DNA of 64,000 nucleotides from Hepsetus odoe. Lineage: Eukaryota; Chordata; Actinopteri; Characiformes; Hepsetidae. A model generated the notes under the pieces. That model saw nothing but the letters and a program-made list of their open reading frames with translations. It was not told the DNA's origin and ran no database searches. This document shows positions 28,688 through 41,559 of this stretch, in pieces (the stretch's first letter is position 1; the number at the start of each line of letters is the position of its first letter). The stretch is from the NCBI GenBank assembly GCA_017165825.1, contig CM029380.1:20563572-20627571 (forward strand). Direction: 5' to 3'. Position numbers and translations under genes: made by a program.

Positions 28688-29050
28688 CGTTTACAATACA
28701 GTTTGTTGAAGTTCACATCATTTAAGTTGCCTGTTCTTTCTTGTAGCCAACAATTAAAGATAATAACAAAAGTCAAAAATACAATGTTCTAGCTATAGAC
28801 CGGTGTAGCACATGTGTGACTGTATTAATTTATAAAAACCAAAATGGTAACTGTGAATTATGTATTTCTTTGTGCATTTTTTAAAAGGAAGAGGAGGCGA
28901 AAAAGGGGCATGGCTGTGCCCCATTTTTGTTTTTGTGGAATATAATGGAAATAATCAAGTGGAAAAAAAAAAAAAAGAAAATATCTATATATTTTTTCTC
29001 AAGCAATACATTTCAGTGTGACTTGTGATAGGACATTTTCTTTTTTAGGT

Positions 29051-29056
29051 AATAAA
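29051..29056 (+). terminator. midn: likely main midn polyadenylation signal (AATAAA)
   Basis: AATAAA is followed within about 20-40 bases by a GT-rich stretch (ctgtgttgtctgtgtggtg), the classic downstream element for cleavage and polyadenylation. The expected cleavage point is near 29068-29078. Confidence 0.7.
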
Positions 29057-29075
29057 TTGGAAGAAAATATCTGTG

Positions 29076-32030
29076 TTGTCTGTGTGGTGCATTATTTTTA
29101 TACAGTAATCAGGCTGAGACCGGCTCTTGCCCAGGCCTGTTACGGACCTACTGCATGCAGATTGTAGATCGCATTGAGCGAACACGCTGAGTGGAAAGCA
29201 TCGATGATTTGTGGAATCTGTGACCAAATGCAACCACTGAGATGATGCTGCTCTCCATGTTTCCCATGTCGTCCTCATTTCCATTCGTTCCCCCTGAACC
29301 ATGCCCTTCGGAGGATGCAATCAGAGGGAGCGAGCAGGACGCCGCGCTCACACACGCTGCCTTGCAAAAATCTCCGCACGGCTGCACAGCTGTATAGAGA
29401 TGATGAAAGGTGGTATGAAAGCAGACGCGGCTGCTGCTAGCTCCGCAGCAGGGGGGCCGGATCAGAGCCAGGCTCCGGGGGAGGGGGTTTTGGGATGGGA
29501 TTGGATGCTCATGGCGAGTCCAACGCTCTCCCCCATCTGCCAGCCCACCCGCTCTCCCACCACAGCATAAAACTCAAAAACACAAGGCTGGAGATGAGTC
29601 AAGTTAGAGCTCAAGCTGGTTCAGAGTGCTAGGGGCTGGTTGGGGTGAAGAAATGAACACGGTGTTCTTCTATGTGGTCAAATCACCCAAGACATGCAAA
29701 CTGCAACCTTAACTCACGCACTCGCCACATACATCGAGTTGTGATCTCAGACTTGCTCATTTCACCGCTTTTATCTCTAAAAATGGACAAGGCAATATAC
29801 AGAATAACTAAAAATAGAGTAGCATTGAAACCTGAATGTTTTGTTCCGTTTTCCTTTTGGTGAACTGTAACATCTAGTGCTAGGCCTTCAATTCAGAGCT
29901 ATTTTAAATTGCACAGGCCTCTATAATAACACTTCTTTCTGTTCCAAGGCTCTAGTACTGGATCACTTTTGGTTGAACCTTTACTTTCAGCCATCAGGCC
30001 TTAAAACACATTCAAGCTGGAAACCGTGAAAAAGTGAAGAAGGGAAGTTTTTAAGGCTCATGTTGCTCTAATAACAGGGAAAGAGAGATAATTAGGGGTT
30101 GGATTTTGAGATGGTGGAAGTCTTCACTGCCAATCATACTCATGCTAAATCCTAACAAGCCAGATCATGCAAACATTTCACTCAGCTGGAAAATCCTCCT
30201 TTGGAGCCGTCCTATGTCTAAGACGGTGCACTAATACGCTAACGCGTGCTAAAGAAAACCATCCACCATGCGTACGGTATGTTCCCATCTTTTGATGGAA
30301 AGATGATGGAAGAAACTCCCCATTCCACAGCACTGCACAGACATGACTCCTCTCCTCTTGCTTTATAAACCAAGAACTGATGTGAACACTGGTTAGCTAC
30401 ATGAACAAGGTGTCTGTAAAAGCAAAAAAAGATGCAGAAAAGACTACAAATTATCACCATAGGAAAATACTGGGCACTACATCATGGAAAACCTAGCCAC
30501 TCGATGGTGGGCAGAATTCCAGAGGTGCTGTATTTAGATGTCCAAAGTAAAGCCCATTAGTCCATCTTTATACATAAAACCATTCAGTGTCTGAAACTAT
30601 ATCAACACGTCTATTTAAGATTAGCCTTAAAAAGTCATCCAGTGGTTCTTTACCTGAGGGAGTGGGCGTATGTCGACTTAGAGTGAGCATGAATCGGAAA
30701 GTAAAGTACATTTTTACATTTGACACATTTCTGAGTGGAACATGGTGTCAGAGTAAACCTAAATTACCTGAGCGTTTCACTCGATCAGAAGAAGAGGTGC
30801 TGGGAGAGGTCAAAGAGTGTTGGACAACAAGTCTTTTAAATGATAAAAAAAGGTCAGTTTTGATTTCAGATTGACTTAAGAGAACCCTATGAATGCGTAA
30901 ATGCTCTCGTTCTGAATCATTGTGCATGTGGAACTGTTTTTGGCTTTACGATTCAAATTGATGCCATTTGAACCGTATCAACTTCATGCCTTCAGACAGG
31001 AAACACACCTTGGGTTGATCATTTGGGATGAGGAGAACACTGAGTACTTTTGATGTTGCGCAACCTTTACCCTTCTACTAAAGATCACCGTCGCCCTGCA
31101 CGTCCTATGAAAGGATTGTACCATCTCGTACCCAAAAAGTCACATGAATGGATTTTGATTTCACAGTGTATTTCACAGCCACAACTAAAGTTAGGATTTG
31201 ATTATGGGCCTTGATTGGTTTTAATATTGATGTAATTGACTTGGCTTCTGATAACACAGCGAAAATACTGCACTAATGCGAGAGCTGATGTAGCAGGCGG
31301 GGTCAATGGGCCAACATACTCAAGTTTCCAGTAATACTACGACTTCAGTTGAGAGTGTTTCCCAGAACCCACGGTCTGGTACTGCATTGCCTGAGCTTTG
31401 CATCTGCCTCCACACACTCAACTGCTGAGAATAAAGGTTTGGTGCGCATGTGGCGTGACGCTCCGCAGTGCGCACTGAAATCGAAACTGAACGTTGAGGA
31501 AGAAAGACGCGGCTGTGGCTAAAGCCCTCCATCGCACTGCTGAGCTCCAAAACAGCCTAGTGACTCTTCACATGGGTGATCATCCTCTTTCTCCACCTCC
31601 TGTTTTTGCCCACAGAATGAAACACAGCTCATGTGACTGTGACTTTCTACACTTGAGGCCCATTGGAAAGCAATATTAAATAGGATCATTTGCAAATGAT
31701 AAGGATTTTCTTTTTTTTATTTTGGATTTCAGACAAATTTTCCCATATTTTTCACAATTTGTGAGTTTTTTTTCATCTCTCATTAGACTTGCAAGCATTT
31801 TGCTAATTCATCACAAATACATTGACCATCCCTGTGGCATCTTCCAATCCTGACTGCAAGCCTTTTCTCTAAATCTCTAACCTCGCATGCATTAATGTAA
31901 CTTTTACCTTGATAGTTCAAGAAAATCAGACTCCTGATACCTGAGAGAATTTTATTACCTTTTCAGAGAGAAAAGGAGCCAAACTGAGGTTATGTTTGCA
32001 GATAGCTTGCTACTTGGTCGGCTTTAGATT
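29076..32030. other. intergenic DNA downstream of midn
   Basis: A moderately CpG-containing patch at about 29100-29560 and another near 31420-31530 stand out. Open frames there (for example 29301-29570 and 31320-31550 on the minus strand) have no recognisable domain. I see no gene and no clear mobile element. Confidence 0.5.
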
Positions 32031-32036
32031 TTGTCC

Positions 32037-32410
32037 TCATCCATCAGTTCAGTCATCATCTGATCTGCTTATTCTGATCAGGATTGAGAGAAGCGCTGAA
32101 GCTTATCCCAGTGTTCATAGAGTGGGAAGTGGGAGGGATGTGCAGGCTAGATCCACAAAGACAGACCAGGCGAGACAGACACTCTAACTCGTTTTGTCTC
32201 ATATGCACACCTAGGGGTGATTAACCATCTCCAATCGACCTTTCATCCATGTCTTTCCACTGCAGTTGGAGGCCTGGGCTCCTGGGGAGGCCCACATGGA
32301 CTTCATGCAGGCTCTAAATGGAGGGACCCCGGTCATCCCAGCTGGGAGTTGGACCTGCATTCTCCTTGTTGTCAGCTGACAGTGCTTACCATTGTGCCGC
32401 CTTGCCACGC
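32037..32410. mobile_element. old short interspersed repeat relic
   Basis: Has the running order of a repeat common in fish: agcttatcccag, gacaga...cacacctag, ccatgtctttccactgcagttgg, and a tail near gtgcttaccattgtgccgccttgcc. Heavily diverged. Similar pieces are at 35579-35670 and, reversed, at 55592-55890. Confidence 0.5.
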
Positions 32411-32548
32411 CTCCTCATCTTTTGTATTGATAAATTATACTGCAGCTTTTATCGTTTTTGGTCATGTGACTAACACAGCACTCCAATAGGAACACTGTAG
32501 TGCTTTGACAAAGGCGAGTGCCTAAATAGTAGTTCACCTATCAATTGA

Positions 32549-32574
32549 AAATATATATATATATATATATATAT
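32549..32574. repeat. (AT)n microsatellite
   Basis: About 12 AT units. Confidence 0.95.
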
Positions 32575-35500
32575 TGGAATAAAGTTAAGCTCTGGGCAAT
32601 TTCAATCCCTATACACTGCTGCATCTACCTAGTGGAGAATGCCTCCTCTTGCACTGCATTATGAGGAAAGTTAACAGAGATGCAGACAGCTGATGCTTGG
32701 GAGATAAACGACAAGAAATTCTTATTATCGAAGATGAGTAATAATTAGCTAACATTAGCTAGCTATTGTTTTCTTTCTAACTCTTAACTTTTCAGGTTGC
32801 AAATAAACCTTCCCTTTAAGTAGATATTAGTTTTAGTTATGGTTAGCTGACTGTTAACATATTTTTGTCTGTTCCACTAAAATACTTTATCAAGGCTGCT
32901 GCATCAGTCCACAGAAACTAAAAACACAATCAATTAATCACTTAATTTCATTAAACGTTCACTGCAAAGTGAACTACTGATTGCCATTCTTTCATTGCCT
33001 GGACAAAATCCAGCTTCTCCTCTTCTGGGCTTTTTTTCCTGTGTTGGGATTCTGTAAACGTGCAGCAGACATCCATTCGTGGATCCAGTTAGACAACAAC
33101 TATCTGATATTTTGGATAATGATCCAGGTTAAAATAAGTGGTGGGCAACAGAAGAAAGCTTTGTTTTACCCTCCAAGTAGGTGGTCCTTTAAGGAAATGA
33201 CTTAATGTGAAATCAACAAAAATAGCTGGATTTATTTGAACTTCTGCAGACTCTCATCTTGATGGCAGTGTAATGGGAGGGCACACTTAAAATGCATACT
33301 GGATGTGAAGTGTAAACTTATTCTTGCCTTTACAGTACTTCATCATCAGTGTGGACCACTTTTACAGTTTCATATAACAGGAGAAAGCATCCTAATAGAA
33401 TTCTTTTCTATAAGTACCTGCAGCAACATTGTTTTTACAATAATGACAGCAGTCATTCCAAACCTTTGAACAGTGGCTTTTTTAATGATTCCATTTATTC
33501 CTATTTTTGGCATAATCTCAATAAAAATTACAGCGCTGCATTGTGAGTACACCAAGTGGAATCCCTCCTGTGTATTTGGATGGAATGCACTGCTCTCTGT
33601 CCATCTCTTCTCAGTTCCCAGTGCGGCTGAAGAGGAAAAACGGTAATCTGTTTGAAATGTCACATGGCCCTTATTTATGCAGCTGCTTTAACTGAATGAA
33701 CCTTTAATGCCATTTTGTTTTTCTGTTTTTTTCCCATGTCTTTCACTATGGTTCCAGATTGTGCAGACCAGAACTGGATGTCTCTCATGCTGTTCCAGCT
33801 GTCTAACCCTATCACTACAGGCCACCCTTTCACTGTAAACTGGAAAAGGAATCCATTGGATCTGCAGCCAGTCTCATCATGCTGTAGGACCTCCAGAGAG
33901 ACCCCCCCAAGAGACAGGTGCTGATATGCAAACGTTTTTTTTTTCGGCTGATGTGTATGAGGGTGCAGTTTCGTCCACCCACACTCAAGTTCCCGCCACA
34001 AATGCAGAGCTGTGCATTTAGCTGTCGACTGTGTTTTGGAGATATTTGCACCCTTTTTAGTGGTATGGCCCCAGCTCTTTAGTAAAAGGGTCATCATACA
34101 CACATTTATGCACATACTAGTGACCTTTAGCAAGCGTAGCAACGCCATTTCATTAACCTGCTCCCCCCCCACCCCCCACTTACCCACAAGCCACAAGCAT
34201 GCCCCAGAAATTAAAACTTGCTGGGCCTCATCGCATCTCATTTACTGATCATGACAACAAGACCTAACCTGTTGCTCGTTGCGTCTATGGACCGCAGTTA
34301 ACGGGCCAGACATGCTGTCTAATTAGGAGCTGTCAAACTTAATTGTGTTCTGAGAGACTGCTTAGGGGGAGGGTACTGTGGCTGGAGAGCCCTGTGGTAG
34401 ATGATTGGAGCTACTGAAAGGCCAGGACATCGGTTTAGCTCCTTCGCTCAGCAGGTGAAAGTGCAGCTGGCTGATTTGAGTCTCAAGGAAGGCCTCCTTC
34501 ATTTAATGGCTGAAAGAAACCTCGGCTAAGATTACCGCCCTCCAAATGTCAAGAGCCTCCTTTACAGGAACAGGAGGCTGAGCTGATCACAGAACAGTAG
34601 TTTGAAGCCGCTGTTTCTGGCAGTAGGAGGTATAAGTTTGAAAATGTACTTTCCAGGAAAAAAAAAAGACAGCTCATATTATTGTCTCACCTACTGAAGA
34701 TCTGGTATGATGAGCTTTAGAAGATGCTCTCCAAAGGAATTATATTAGTTTATGGTCACAGCAGTGCTTCAATCATGACACGTGGATGGGTCTGTGCTTC
34801 CCAAGATTGAGAGCCACATTTGCAAGAGCTTGCAGGTCTCTGAGGTTTGATTAAGTGGAAAAAACTGAGAAGCCCACACATATGAAACAGAACGGCCCAT
34901 GAGATGATCTCTTTTTTGGAACCTCAAACAGAAAACTGAAAGTCAGCTTGAGAAAGAGAGGACAGATGACATGATCTCTGTATGCAAGGTGGGCTTGTCC
35001 TGCACCAGCAAAATTAAATTACTGGTACCCCCTCCTCCGTGTACACACTTACCAGAGCGGCGGCCCTGCCTGCTTAATAAAGACGTATCAGATGTGATTT
35101 GAATTGCTTTGAGGGGGGTTTCCCTCGAGAAGAACATAAAAAGCTGTGATTATCTGAAATGAGTTTAAAGCGCCAAGTAACAGTGAGGGTAGGCAGGAAA
35201 CTGCGTAAAAAAGGTCCAAGGCGTGAGATAAAAAATACTGATATATGTGCACGTGACTTGCTTAGAATTCAACCGACCTTAGTCGATGTCAACAGTCCAA
35301 AACAATAGCAGGTAAAAACCCAATAATGTGCTTACGCTCAGTAATGTGCATTCCTGTAACTAAAACGCAAACCATAACCAAATAGCTGAAGATCTTTTAA
35401 ACACTCGCCCGCAGAATTTCCCCCATTTAAAAAACGCGTAACCTAGCATTTTAACATTTTACCTTTAAAACAGTCTTAAAGAAATGCCCACATTTACTGT

Positions 35501-35578
35501 TTCGGTGGATACCCAGACAATTTGAGGACATTGTTTACATCCACTTGTGTGCATTGGCACAAAAATATCTTTCTTATA
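32575..35578. other. intergenic DNA with an enhancer-like block
   Basis: A repeat-free, moderately GC block at about 34258-34640 with homeobox-type TAATTAG/CTTAATTG sites looks like a conserved non-coding element. A 188-codon minus-strand frame (33675-34241) has no recognisable features. No gene is supported. Confidence 0.4.
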
Positions 35579-35670
35579 TTCATCCGTCCAATCTCTGTGC
35601 TGCTCTCGACAGTGTGGAAGCTTATCCCAGCACTCAAAAGGTGAAAAGGCTGAAGTCCCTGGAAAGATTG
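35579..35670. mobile_element. short fragment of the interspersed repeat seen at 32037
   Basis: Contains gtggaagcttatcccagcac and cctggaaagattgccagttg, matching the inner part of that fish repeat. Only about 90 bases remain. Confidence 0.4.
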
Positions 35671-38240
35671 CCAGTTGATCTTTTTTCTTGCATACATTTA
35701 TGAATTATTACAACTCATTTATGTCAACACAACCGACACCCAGTTTCCTATTGTTTTAGATCTCATAGATCTGTGTCCTTCTGTTTAGGGTTTATTATTG
35801 CACTCTAAATAAAGACCAGGGAAAATTAAATGACCCATGCTCCCCCATTCCTTGAATAAACACCCTTTATTTTCATTCCTTCATGATTTATAATGAATAA
35901 AAATAGAATTGATGCATTATTCATTAATGCAAAAAAAAGTATAAAAATTTCATTTTGAATATTAATTTAAATATTAAAAAAGTTAAATGAGACAAAATGT
36001 CCAAAAAATCTAACTTATCAAATATAGCAATGATTGCATTCCAGACAACCATGTCCTTGTGAAATCAAATGGACATCATTTTCTTCTCTTAAAACCACTG
36101 GAATATACATTTAAGAAGATTTTCCAGAATCTGTAATCATTCAGAGGCAAGGGTTAATGCATAATGTATATGTTTCCACATGTACTACAGTGAAATGAGA
36201 AAAAGAAAATGAAATAAAAGGAAAACAAGTCAAGAAGCCTGTGGACAACACAGCACAGAAAAACTCAAAGTACATCCAGCTCCTTCTATGGTAAGGCCAG
36301 CTGAGGACTACACATAACACCAAAAAAAAAAAAAAAATGAAAGAAAAAAAGTGAATGAACACAGGAAACCTCACATGGGCAGGAAGTGGGGCTGCTGCTA
36401 TGGTAACAAACTGAAAGCAAGAGCCCTGGTGGAGCTGCTGCGAATCCCTCTCTTTTGACGTCATTTCGAGCTCAGAGAGAGCAAGACAGAGCAGCTGCCC
36501 GAGACATCAAATAAACAAAAAGGATGAACTTTAAAGCACTCAGTCAGAAATGCAGCAGAAAGAGGGCGTCCAAATGTTTACAAAGGCACTTTCTTCTCAG
36601 AATGAAAAAACTGGTGGAGCCCGAGTTCCCCATCATGGAGCGGGATTAGTACAGAATACATTTCTGCAACAGCATGAGATAAAAAGTAAAACCAAAAACA
36701 GAAAGCTGAACAACTTCAGCAGTTCTATACATGAAGGAGGTCACAGTTCATTCGATTCTTCTCTGTCAAACTGACTCTTTGAGCAAAACGAGCAGTTTAC
36801 AAGCAGTAAACGGGCCGTTTACTCGATCTAGTGTCAGATTGTAAGAGTGAAAAGAACAGCTCGTTGGAATAGTTCTTTGCTGTGTATGGTGCTGAGGCTG
36901 AATGAAGCGCTCAGCTGACGTGGCTTCCATTTATGGCTGTGACTTTCTCAGAACAATTGTCAAGTCTCACACTTCATGTTCATTCTGTTTACGTGTGTAT
37001 ATGTGTGTGTCGGTGTGTATGTGGTTGGTAGGAGGTACAGAAGGGAAAAGGAATCAAAACCAGTGACACCGTCTGTCCCCCAACTCACACAGCTTCCTTT
37101 GAGTGTGTGTAGAGTGTGTGTGTGTGTGTGTATGTATACGTGGTTATAGATACACATACATGACTCTACTTTGGCATAAGTTTCATCAGCCCTTGCTGTA
37201 AAACACTGTAAATAAGCTTTAAAGGTACCAACAGGGCAAATGTATCCTATAAGGCATAAAATTGTCTTGAGATCCAGTTTTGGACCTCAAATATGTCTGT
37301 CTCAGGAGAAGGTACAAATTAGTGACGTTTTATAACCTAATGCTGTAAAGCAGAACAGCAAAATAGGGTGCACGGAGTCAAACCACCTTAAAAACTTACT
37401 TCAGTGGAATAAGACACAGTTATGTTCCCTAACTAAAAGTAATGGAGGCGTGCCCTTGAGCAGACTAGCTTTGTACACTTTATAAATAATTTTTGAATAT
37501 CATTATCATTTTACATTTTGATCCTATTTTCAGCACTATTTTAGTCCCTGCAAGTTTCATCTCTCGCTATTACACACTGCTCTCAAGCTTGAAGGTTACA
37601 TGCTTCCACTATGACAAGTAAGGAACATCTTTCGAACTGCTGCTAACTCAGCGACATTGGACAGCTCGACATGCTTGGAGGAGAACACTTAGCTTGTTAT
37701 GCAGCTGACAGAACACAAATGGATATGAATCAAACCCGTCTCAGGGACCGGGTCAATATTTCGATGGTTTTTCCACTCAGGATACATAATTCATAATCTC
37801 ATTCTAAAGGTTTCTACAACAATGTATATTTACAGTTGGGCAGTCCGTAACAACCCTTCTTCCACCATGGGTGCAGATCTGTTTCTCTTTCCCTCTCTCT
37901 CTTTTATGGCCACCGGCGAACAGAAATGCCATTATAACCAGCATGTGTGGCTACTCGCCTTTTGGGTGAGGCTGGGGGGGTGTAACTGTGTTTAGCTTGG
38001 TCTGAAGTGGGTGACACTCTACACTGAACAAATATCACCAACTGGAAACAGACCAGACATGTGACATCACTAAAGCTAATGACACATGTTAAGCTCATCT
38101 GTAACCAAAGCGGATGGCTGTGAGGGTCAGTGCATGCATAAACATCCAGGGGCAATAAATCATGTCTATATTCAGTTAATATGGTTTCAAATGAGTTTGT
38201 CAGATAAATTAACAGGATGTTTTATTCTCTTTTCCGGATG
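35671..38240. other. intergenic DNA, no gene seen
   Basis: AT-rich at 35700-36120. A consensus CRE (TGACGTCA) lies at 36456-36463 within a GC-richer stretch of about 36360-36500. A short (GT)n is at 37102-37131. Nothing else is supported. Confidence 0.5.
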
Positions 38241-38590
38241 TACAGTGCTGCGCAAAAGTCATCCCTCATTTCTTTATATTTTATATATAAAGGAGACCAT
38301 TATTTTATGCCTGTCAGACTGTCTTAGGTTTGGCATATTCAGTAGATTAAAGATTAAAGAAATAGGAATAAATGATTTAGTATGACAGGCTGCAAAGTGC
38401 CTAAAGATACAGGGTTCTGGATAAATGGGTTCCAACCACATTGTTCAGCATCACCAGTAAACTAATCACTGGCCTGGTCTTCTGCGAACATCAGTTTCTT
38501 CATGCTTTAAGTTTTTTAGATGGCTTTGTTCTCCTTGAATAATTCCTCCTACTGTAACTGCTCCTAAATGAACTACTCAGGTACATGGAG
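38241..38590 (+). mobile_element. dispersed repeat family X, copy A
   Basis: Begins tacagtgctgcgcaaaagtc, a terminus-like sequence. It shares caggctgcaaagtg(c/t)ctaaa, ggttccaaccac and cagcatcaccagtaaactaatcactggcctg-type text with the reverse complement of 51545-51981. The two copies align through about 350 bases with many differences. Confidence 0.65.
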
Positions 38591-39708
38591 TTGGACTGAA
38601 AATTAGAGCCAACAAAGCAAAATAGGTATGGTGGCTCTAGATCTGGAAGTACTGGCCATTAGAAGTTCCCAGCTCCAAGACCTTTTAACTATACAGAAGT
38701 ACACATACATATACATATGCATGACTTAAACCTCTTAACTTAAAACTGCCATAAACCTACTTAAGCTTTATTAAGGCTTATTCCAGGCCCAGTAAATGTT
38801 TACGCAGGTTTATGTTAGTTGTCATTAAATGTTTAAATAGGGGGTCATGAAGCAACACTGCTTTTAAGGACATATTTCCCATATAGGTTCTTTAAATTTT
38901 TAAGGTGAGGTTTTTCACAGTCATCTGCCCTGTAAAAAATAGGTTTTTGGAAAGATTCTTTAGGGAACCAGCAGAAGTTTTTTAGTGGCATCGATCCAAC
39001 AAATCCTTTTTGTGTTACAGACACTGTTTTACCTCTTTACCTAATGACCAATGTTAACCAAATTACCTGGTCAGTCATTCCTTGACAGCTTTATCTTAAT
39101 AAAATTTTATTTTCAATATTTTTCTTCCCAATAAGGTAAGAAAACACATGAAATGTTGCATTAACGATTCATTTTGCTACTAGGTGCATTTTTGCTTCAT
39201 GTACAGCAAAGTGTCTTCCTTCTTTAAGCACATATTAAAATTATTTTGGCCCAAAGTTGGTTTAAACACCCCAAACAATCCTGTCACAACAAGGGATAAA
39301 ATTGGCCGTTGTGGGAGTATTCCCAAAGTAGCTTCAGATTCACCATTTTTTGCAAATATCTAATGTGCCAAATTAAGCAAGCTGGCACAGAATATATTAT
39401 TAAAACATAAGTGTCCCCAACTTTTGTCAACTGTATGCAGTAAAGCAGTGATATTTCAGTCACAGATCAAGATGTTAAATAGATTAAAATGTTTCAGCTG
39501 TCGTTGTCCTCTGACCCCTCCAAAATGTCATATCCCCAAATGCATATGGTTCACTTTTAAAGGGCACCTCAGAATATCTTGTCCTGCGACTGCATCTGTT
39601 TTCTGATCTTACAAAGGCCTACTGTGAAGCATTTGCAACATGTCCTCCTATTTCCTCCTATTAGTTTCTGGTCCTAGAACCACAGCAACCTGTAAACTGC
39701 TTTAAACT
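38591..39708. other. AT-rich intergenic DNA
   Basis: No gene seen. The stretch at about 38880-39010 has internally repeated ggttcttta/gaacc-type words typical of a diffuse fish repeat. Confidence 0.4.
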
Positions 39709-39838
39709 GGTGGCGGTGGTCTAGTGGTAAGGTACTTTCCTACAGATCATGGGCCAAGAGGTTGCAGGGTTGAATCCCAAATTTAGCACTACCAAAATTG
39801 AGTGTCTGCTAAATGCTGCAAACGTAAATGTTTTTCAA
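39709..39838 (+). mobile_element. tRNA-derived SINE-like fragment (different family)
   Basis: Box A-like ggtctagtggtaagg and box B-like ggttgcagggttgaatccc are spaced as in a tRNA. A short unrelated tail (gtgtctgctaaatgctgcaaa) follows. The body differs from the main SINE family here. Confidence 0.65.
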
Positions 39839-40540
39839 TGTAATGGTCTAGGTCTTGTCTATGCCACCGAAAAAAAGAAAAGCCTTTACATGAAGTAAAC
39901 ACCTCACACCATGATCCCATTGTCCATGGTGGGATCAGCGGAGAACCCTGGGGAGATGTCCTTACTTCAATATGGAGCCTCCTGGTGCAGAGGGAGCTTA
40001 AATCAATAGGGATTTTGTAATAGGGATTTTGGGGGCAGAAGCAGACTGGTGATTGGTGATTGCTGTGTGACCGATGAGGTGGCAGATACGTCGGGACTCA
40101 AAAGAATCAGCCTGTGTTGGCGCAGCGCCGCTGAAAGGCTGTCTGGCCAAGTGATCAGGGCGCATCAATAGAATAGGCTTGAATGTCCCTTTAACCTTGG
40201 TGTGCATTAGGAGTGTCAGTCTAAATCACAATGATTCGATTGGATTGTTATTCCTTTAGAAAGGAGTCGTAGGATCACTGAGTCTCATATTTCAGTTGGA
40301 TGTTTATGTGGATTGAAAATGTGTTTGGATTGACTTTTGTACATGAGAGTGGAATATGAATACCAACTAGCATTTGGACATACGTTTTTGGGCAATATTG
40401 TAGTTCAATGTAGAGCAAATGTGAGTGCATACTTTGGGCAACCAAATGACGGGCAGAGTTGTGGCACGTCTTCTCGGAATCTAAGAAAACCATTCAAATA
40501 ATGTCTTTGAAATAAATGTATTTTAGTTGGTTTTACTTGG

Positions 40541-40768
40541 GACAGCGGTGGCCTAGTGGTTAAGGACGAGGCCCCAGGATCAGAAGGTTGTGGGTTTGAA
40601 TCGCAGACCAATAGGTTGTCCTTAGATACTCTTGAGCATGGTACTGTCCCCATTACTGCTCCCTGGGCCCTGCTGCACGTGTGTGTATAGGTTAAATGCA
40701 GAAGTTGAATTTCGTTGTGGTTCGCTGTGTTTCATGATGACAAAAGTAGTCACTTTCTCTTCACTTTG
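40541..40768 (+). mobile_element. tRNA-derived SINE (copy 2)
   Basis: Head ggtggcctagtggttaagg and ggttgtgggtttgaatcgc; body cccattactgctccctggg, cctgctgcacgt; tail agtcactttctcttcactt. Essentially full length. Confidence 0.85.
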
Positions 40769-41559
40769 TTGATCGTGGCATAAAGGTTAAGATGTTGAGC
40801 ACAATTAGCTAAATGTACTTAACTAGCATCCATCCTAATTGCATTAGGATGTTAAGGGTATGCTAATGGTGTTCTTTCAGTGTCTCTTTCAATTGAATCA
40901 TTTACATTAAGTCTATAGTTTGGGCAAAGCAGTTGAACTCAAAGTGACCTCATCAGTCATTTTCAGAAAATTATTGAAATTATTGGTGAAAGTATTATGA
41001 TTACAGGATGTGGCACACAACAAAACCGCTCCTAACCTAGGGATTAGGATAGGATTTCTCAGAAAAGAATAATTTATGTATTTTATGGTTATTTTTCAAG
41101 ATGTAGAGGCAGAGAAAACTTTATAAATAAAATTTTACAAACAGGTTTTATTAATGTAAAGTAATGTGACTGCAGAGATGGGAAATAACAAAGAACGAAT
41201 TAAAATGTGCAGTTTTTTTAAGGTGTCTGGACAATTTATTTTTTGGATGAATTTTTCATTTTATTATATTTTAACACATATATCTGTCATTTCCTCCATT
41301 TTCAGAAGAAACTTTGATTTTTAATCCATCTGAGGCTAATTATCCATTATTTTTATTTTGCATCACTGCTTGTCTTTCCAATGTCAGAACAGATTTTAGC
41401 CTACATGGACAATAACACACAGAAAAGATGATGCCTTTGTGTTTCTATGCAGATCACAGACATGCATAACGAGATGCAACAAGGCGAAACAGAGAAGAAA
41501 GGGAAACTTGACCACAGAGGCATGTATTGAACGGGATGTCTGTGACTGGAGAACTAGTA

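Larger units (their letters stand above)
26115..29075 (+). other. midn: midn 3' untranslated region
   Basis: Follows the midn stop and is AT-rich with many A and T homopolymers. It contains an ATT repeat (28132-28166), a 39-base A-rich run (28319-28357), a C-rich tract (28481-28537) and a G-rich run (28666-28687). An earlier AATAAA occurs at 26913 and could give a short isoform. No coding signal is seen after 26114. The length is inferred from the polyadenylation signal at 29051. Confidence 0.65.

Noticed and set aside
33675..34241. 188-codon minus-strand open frame, the longest outside midn
   Set aside because: No recognisable domain, no splice or promoter context and unremarkable composition. 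A frame of this length is expected by chance in a window of this size.
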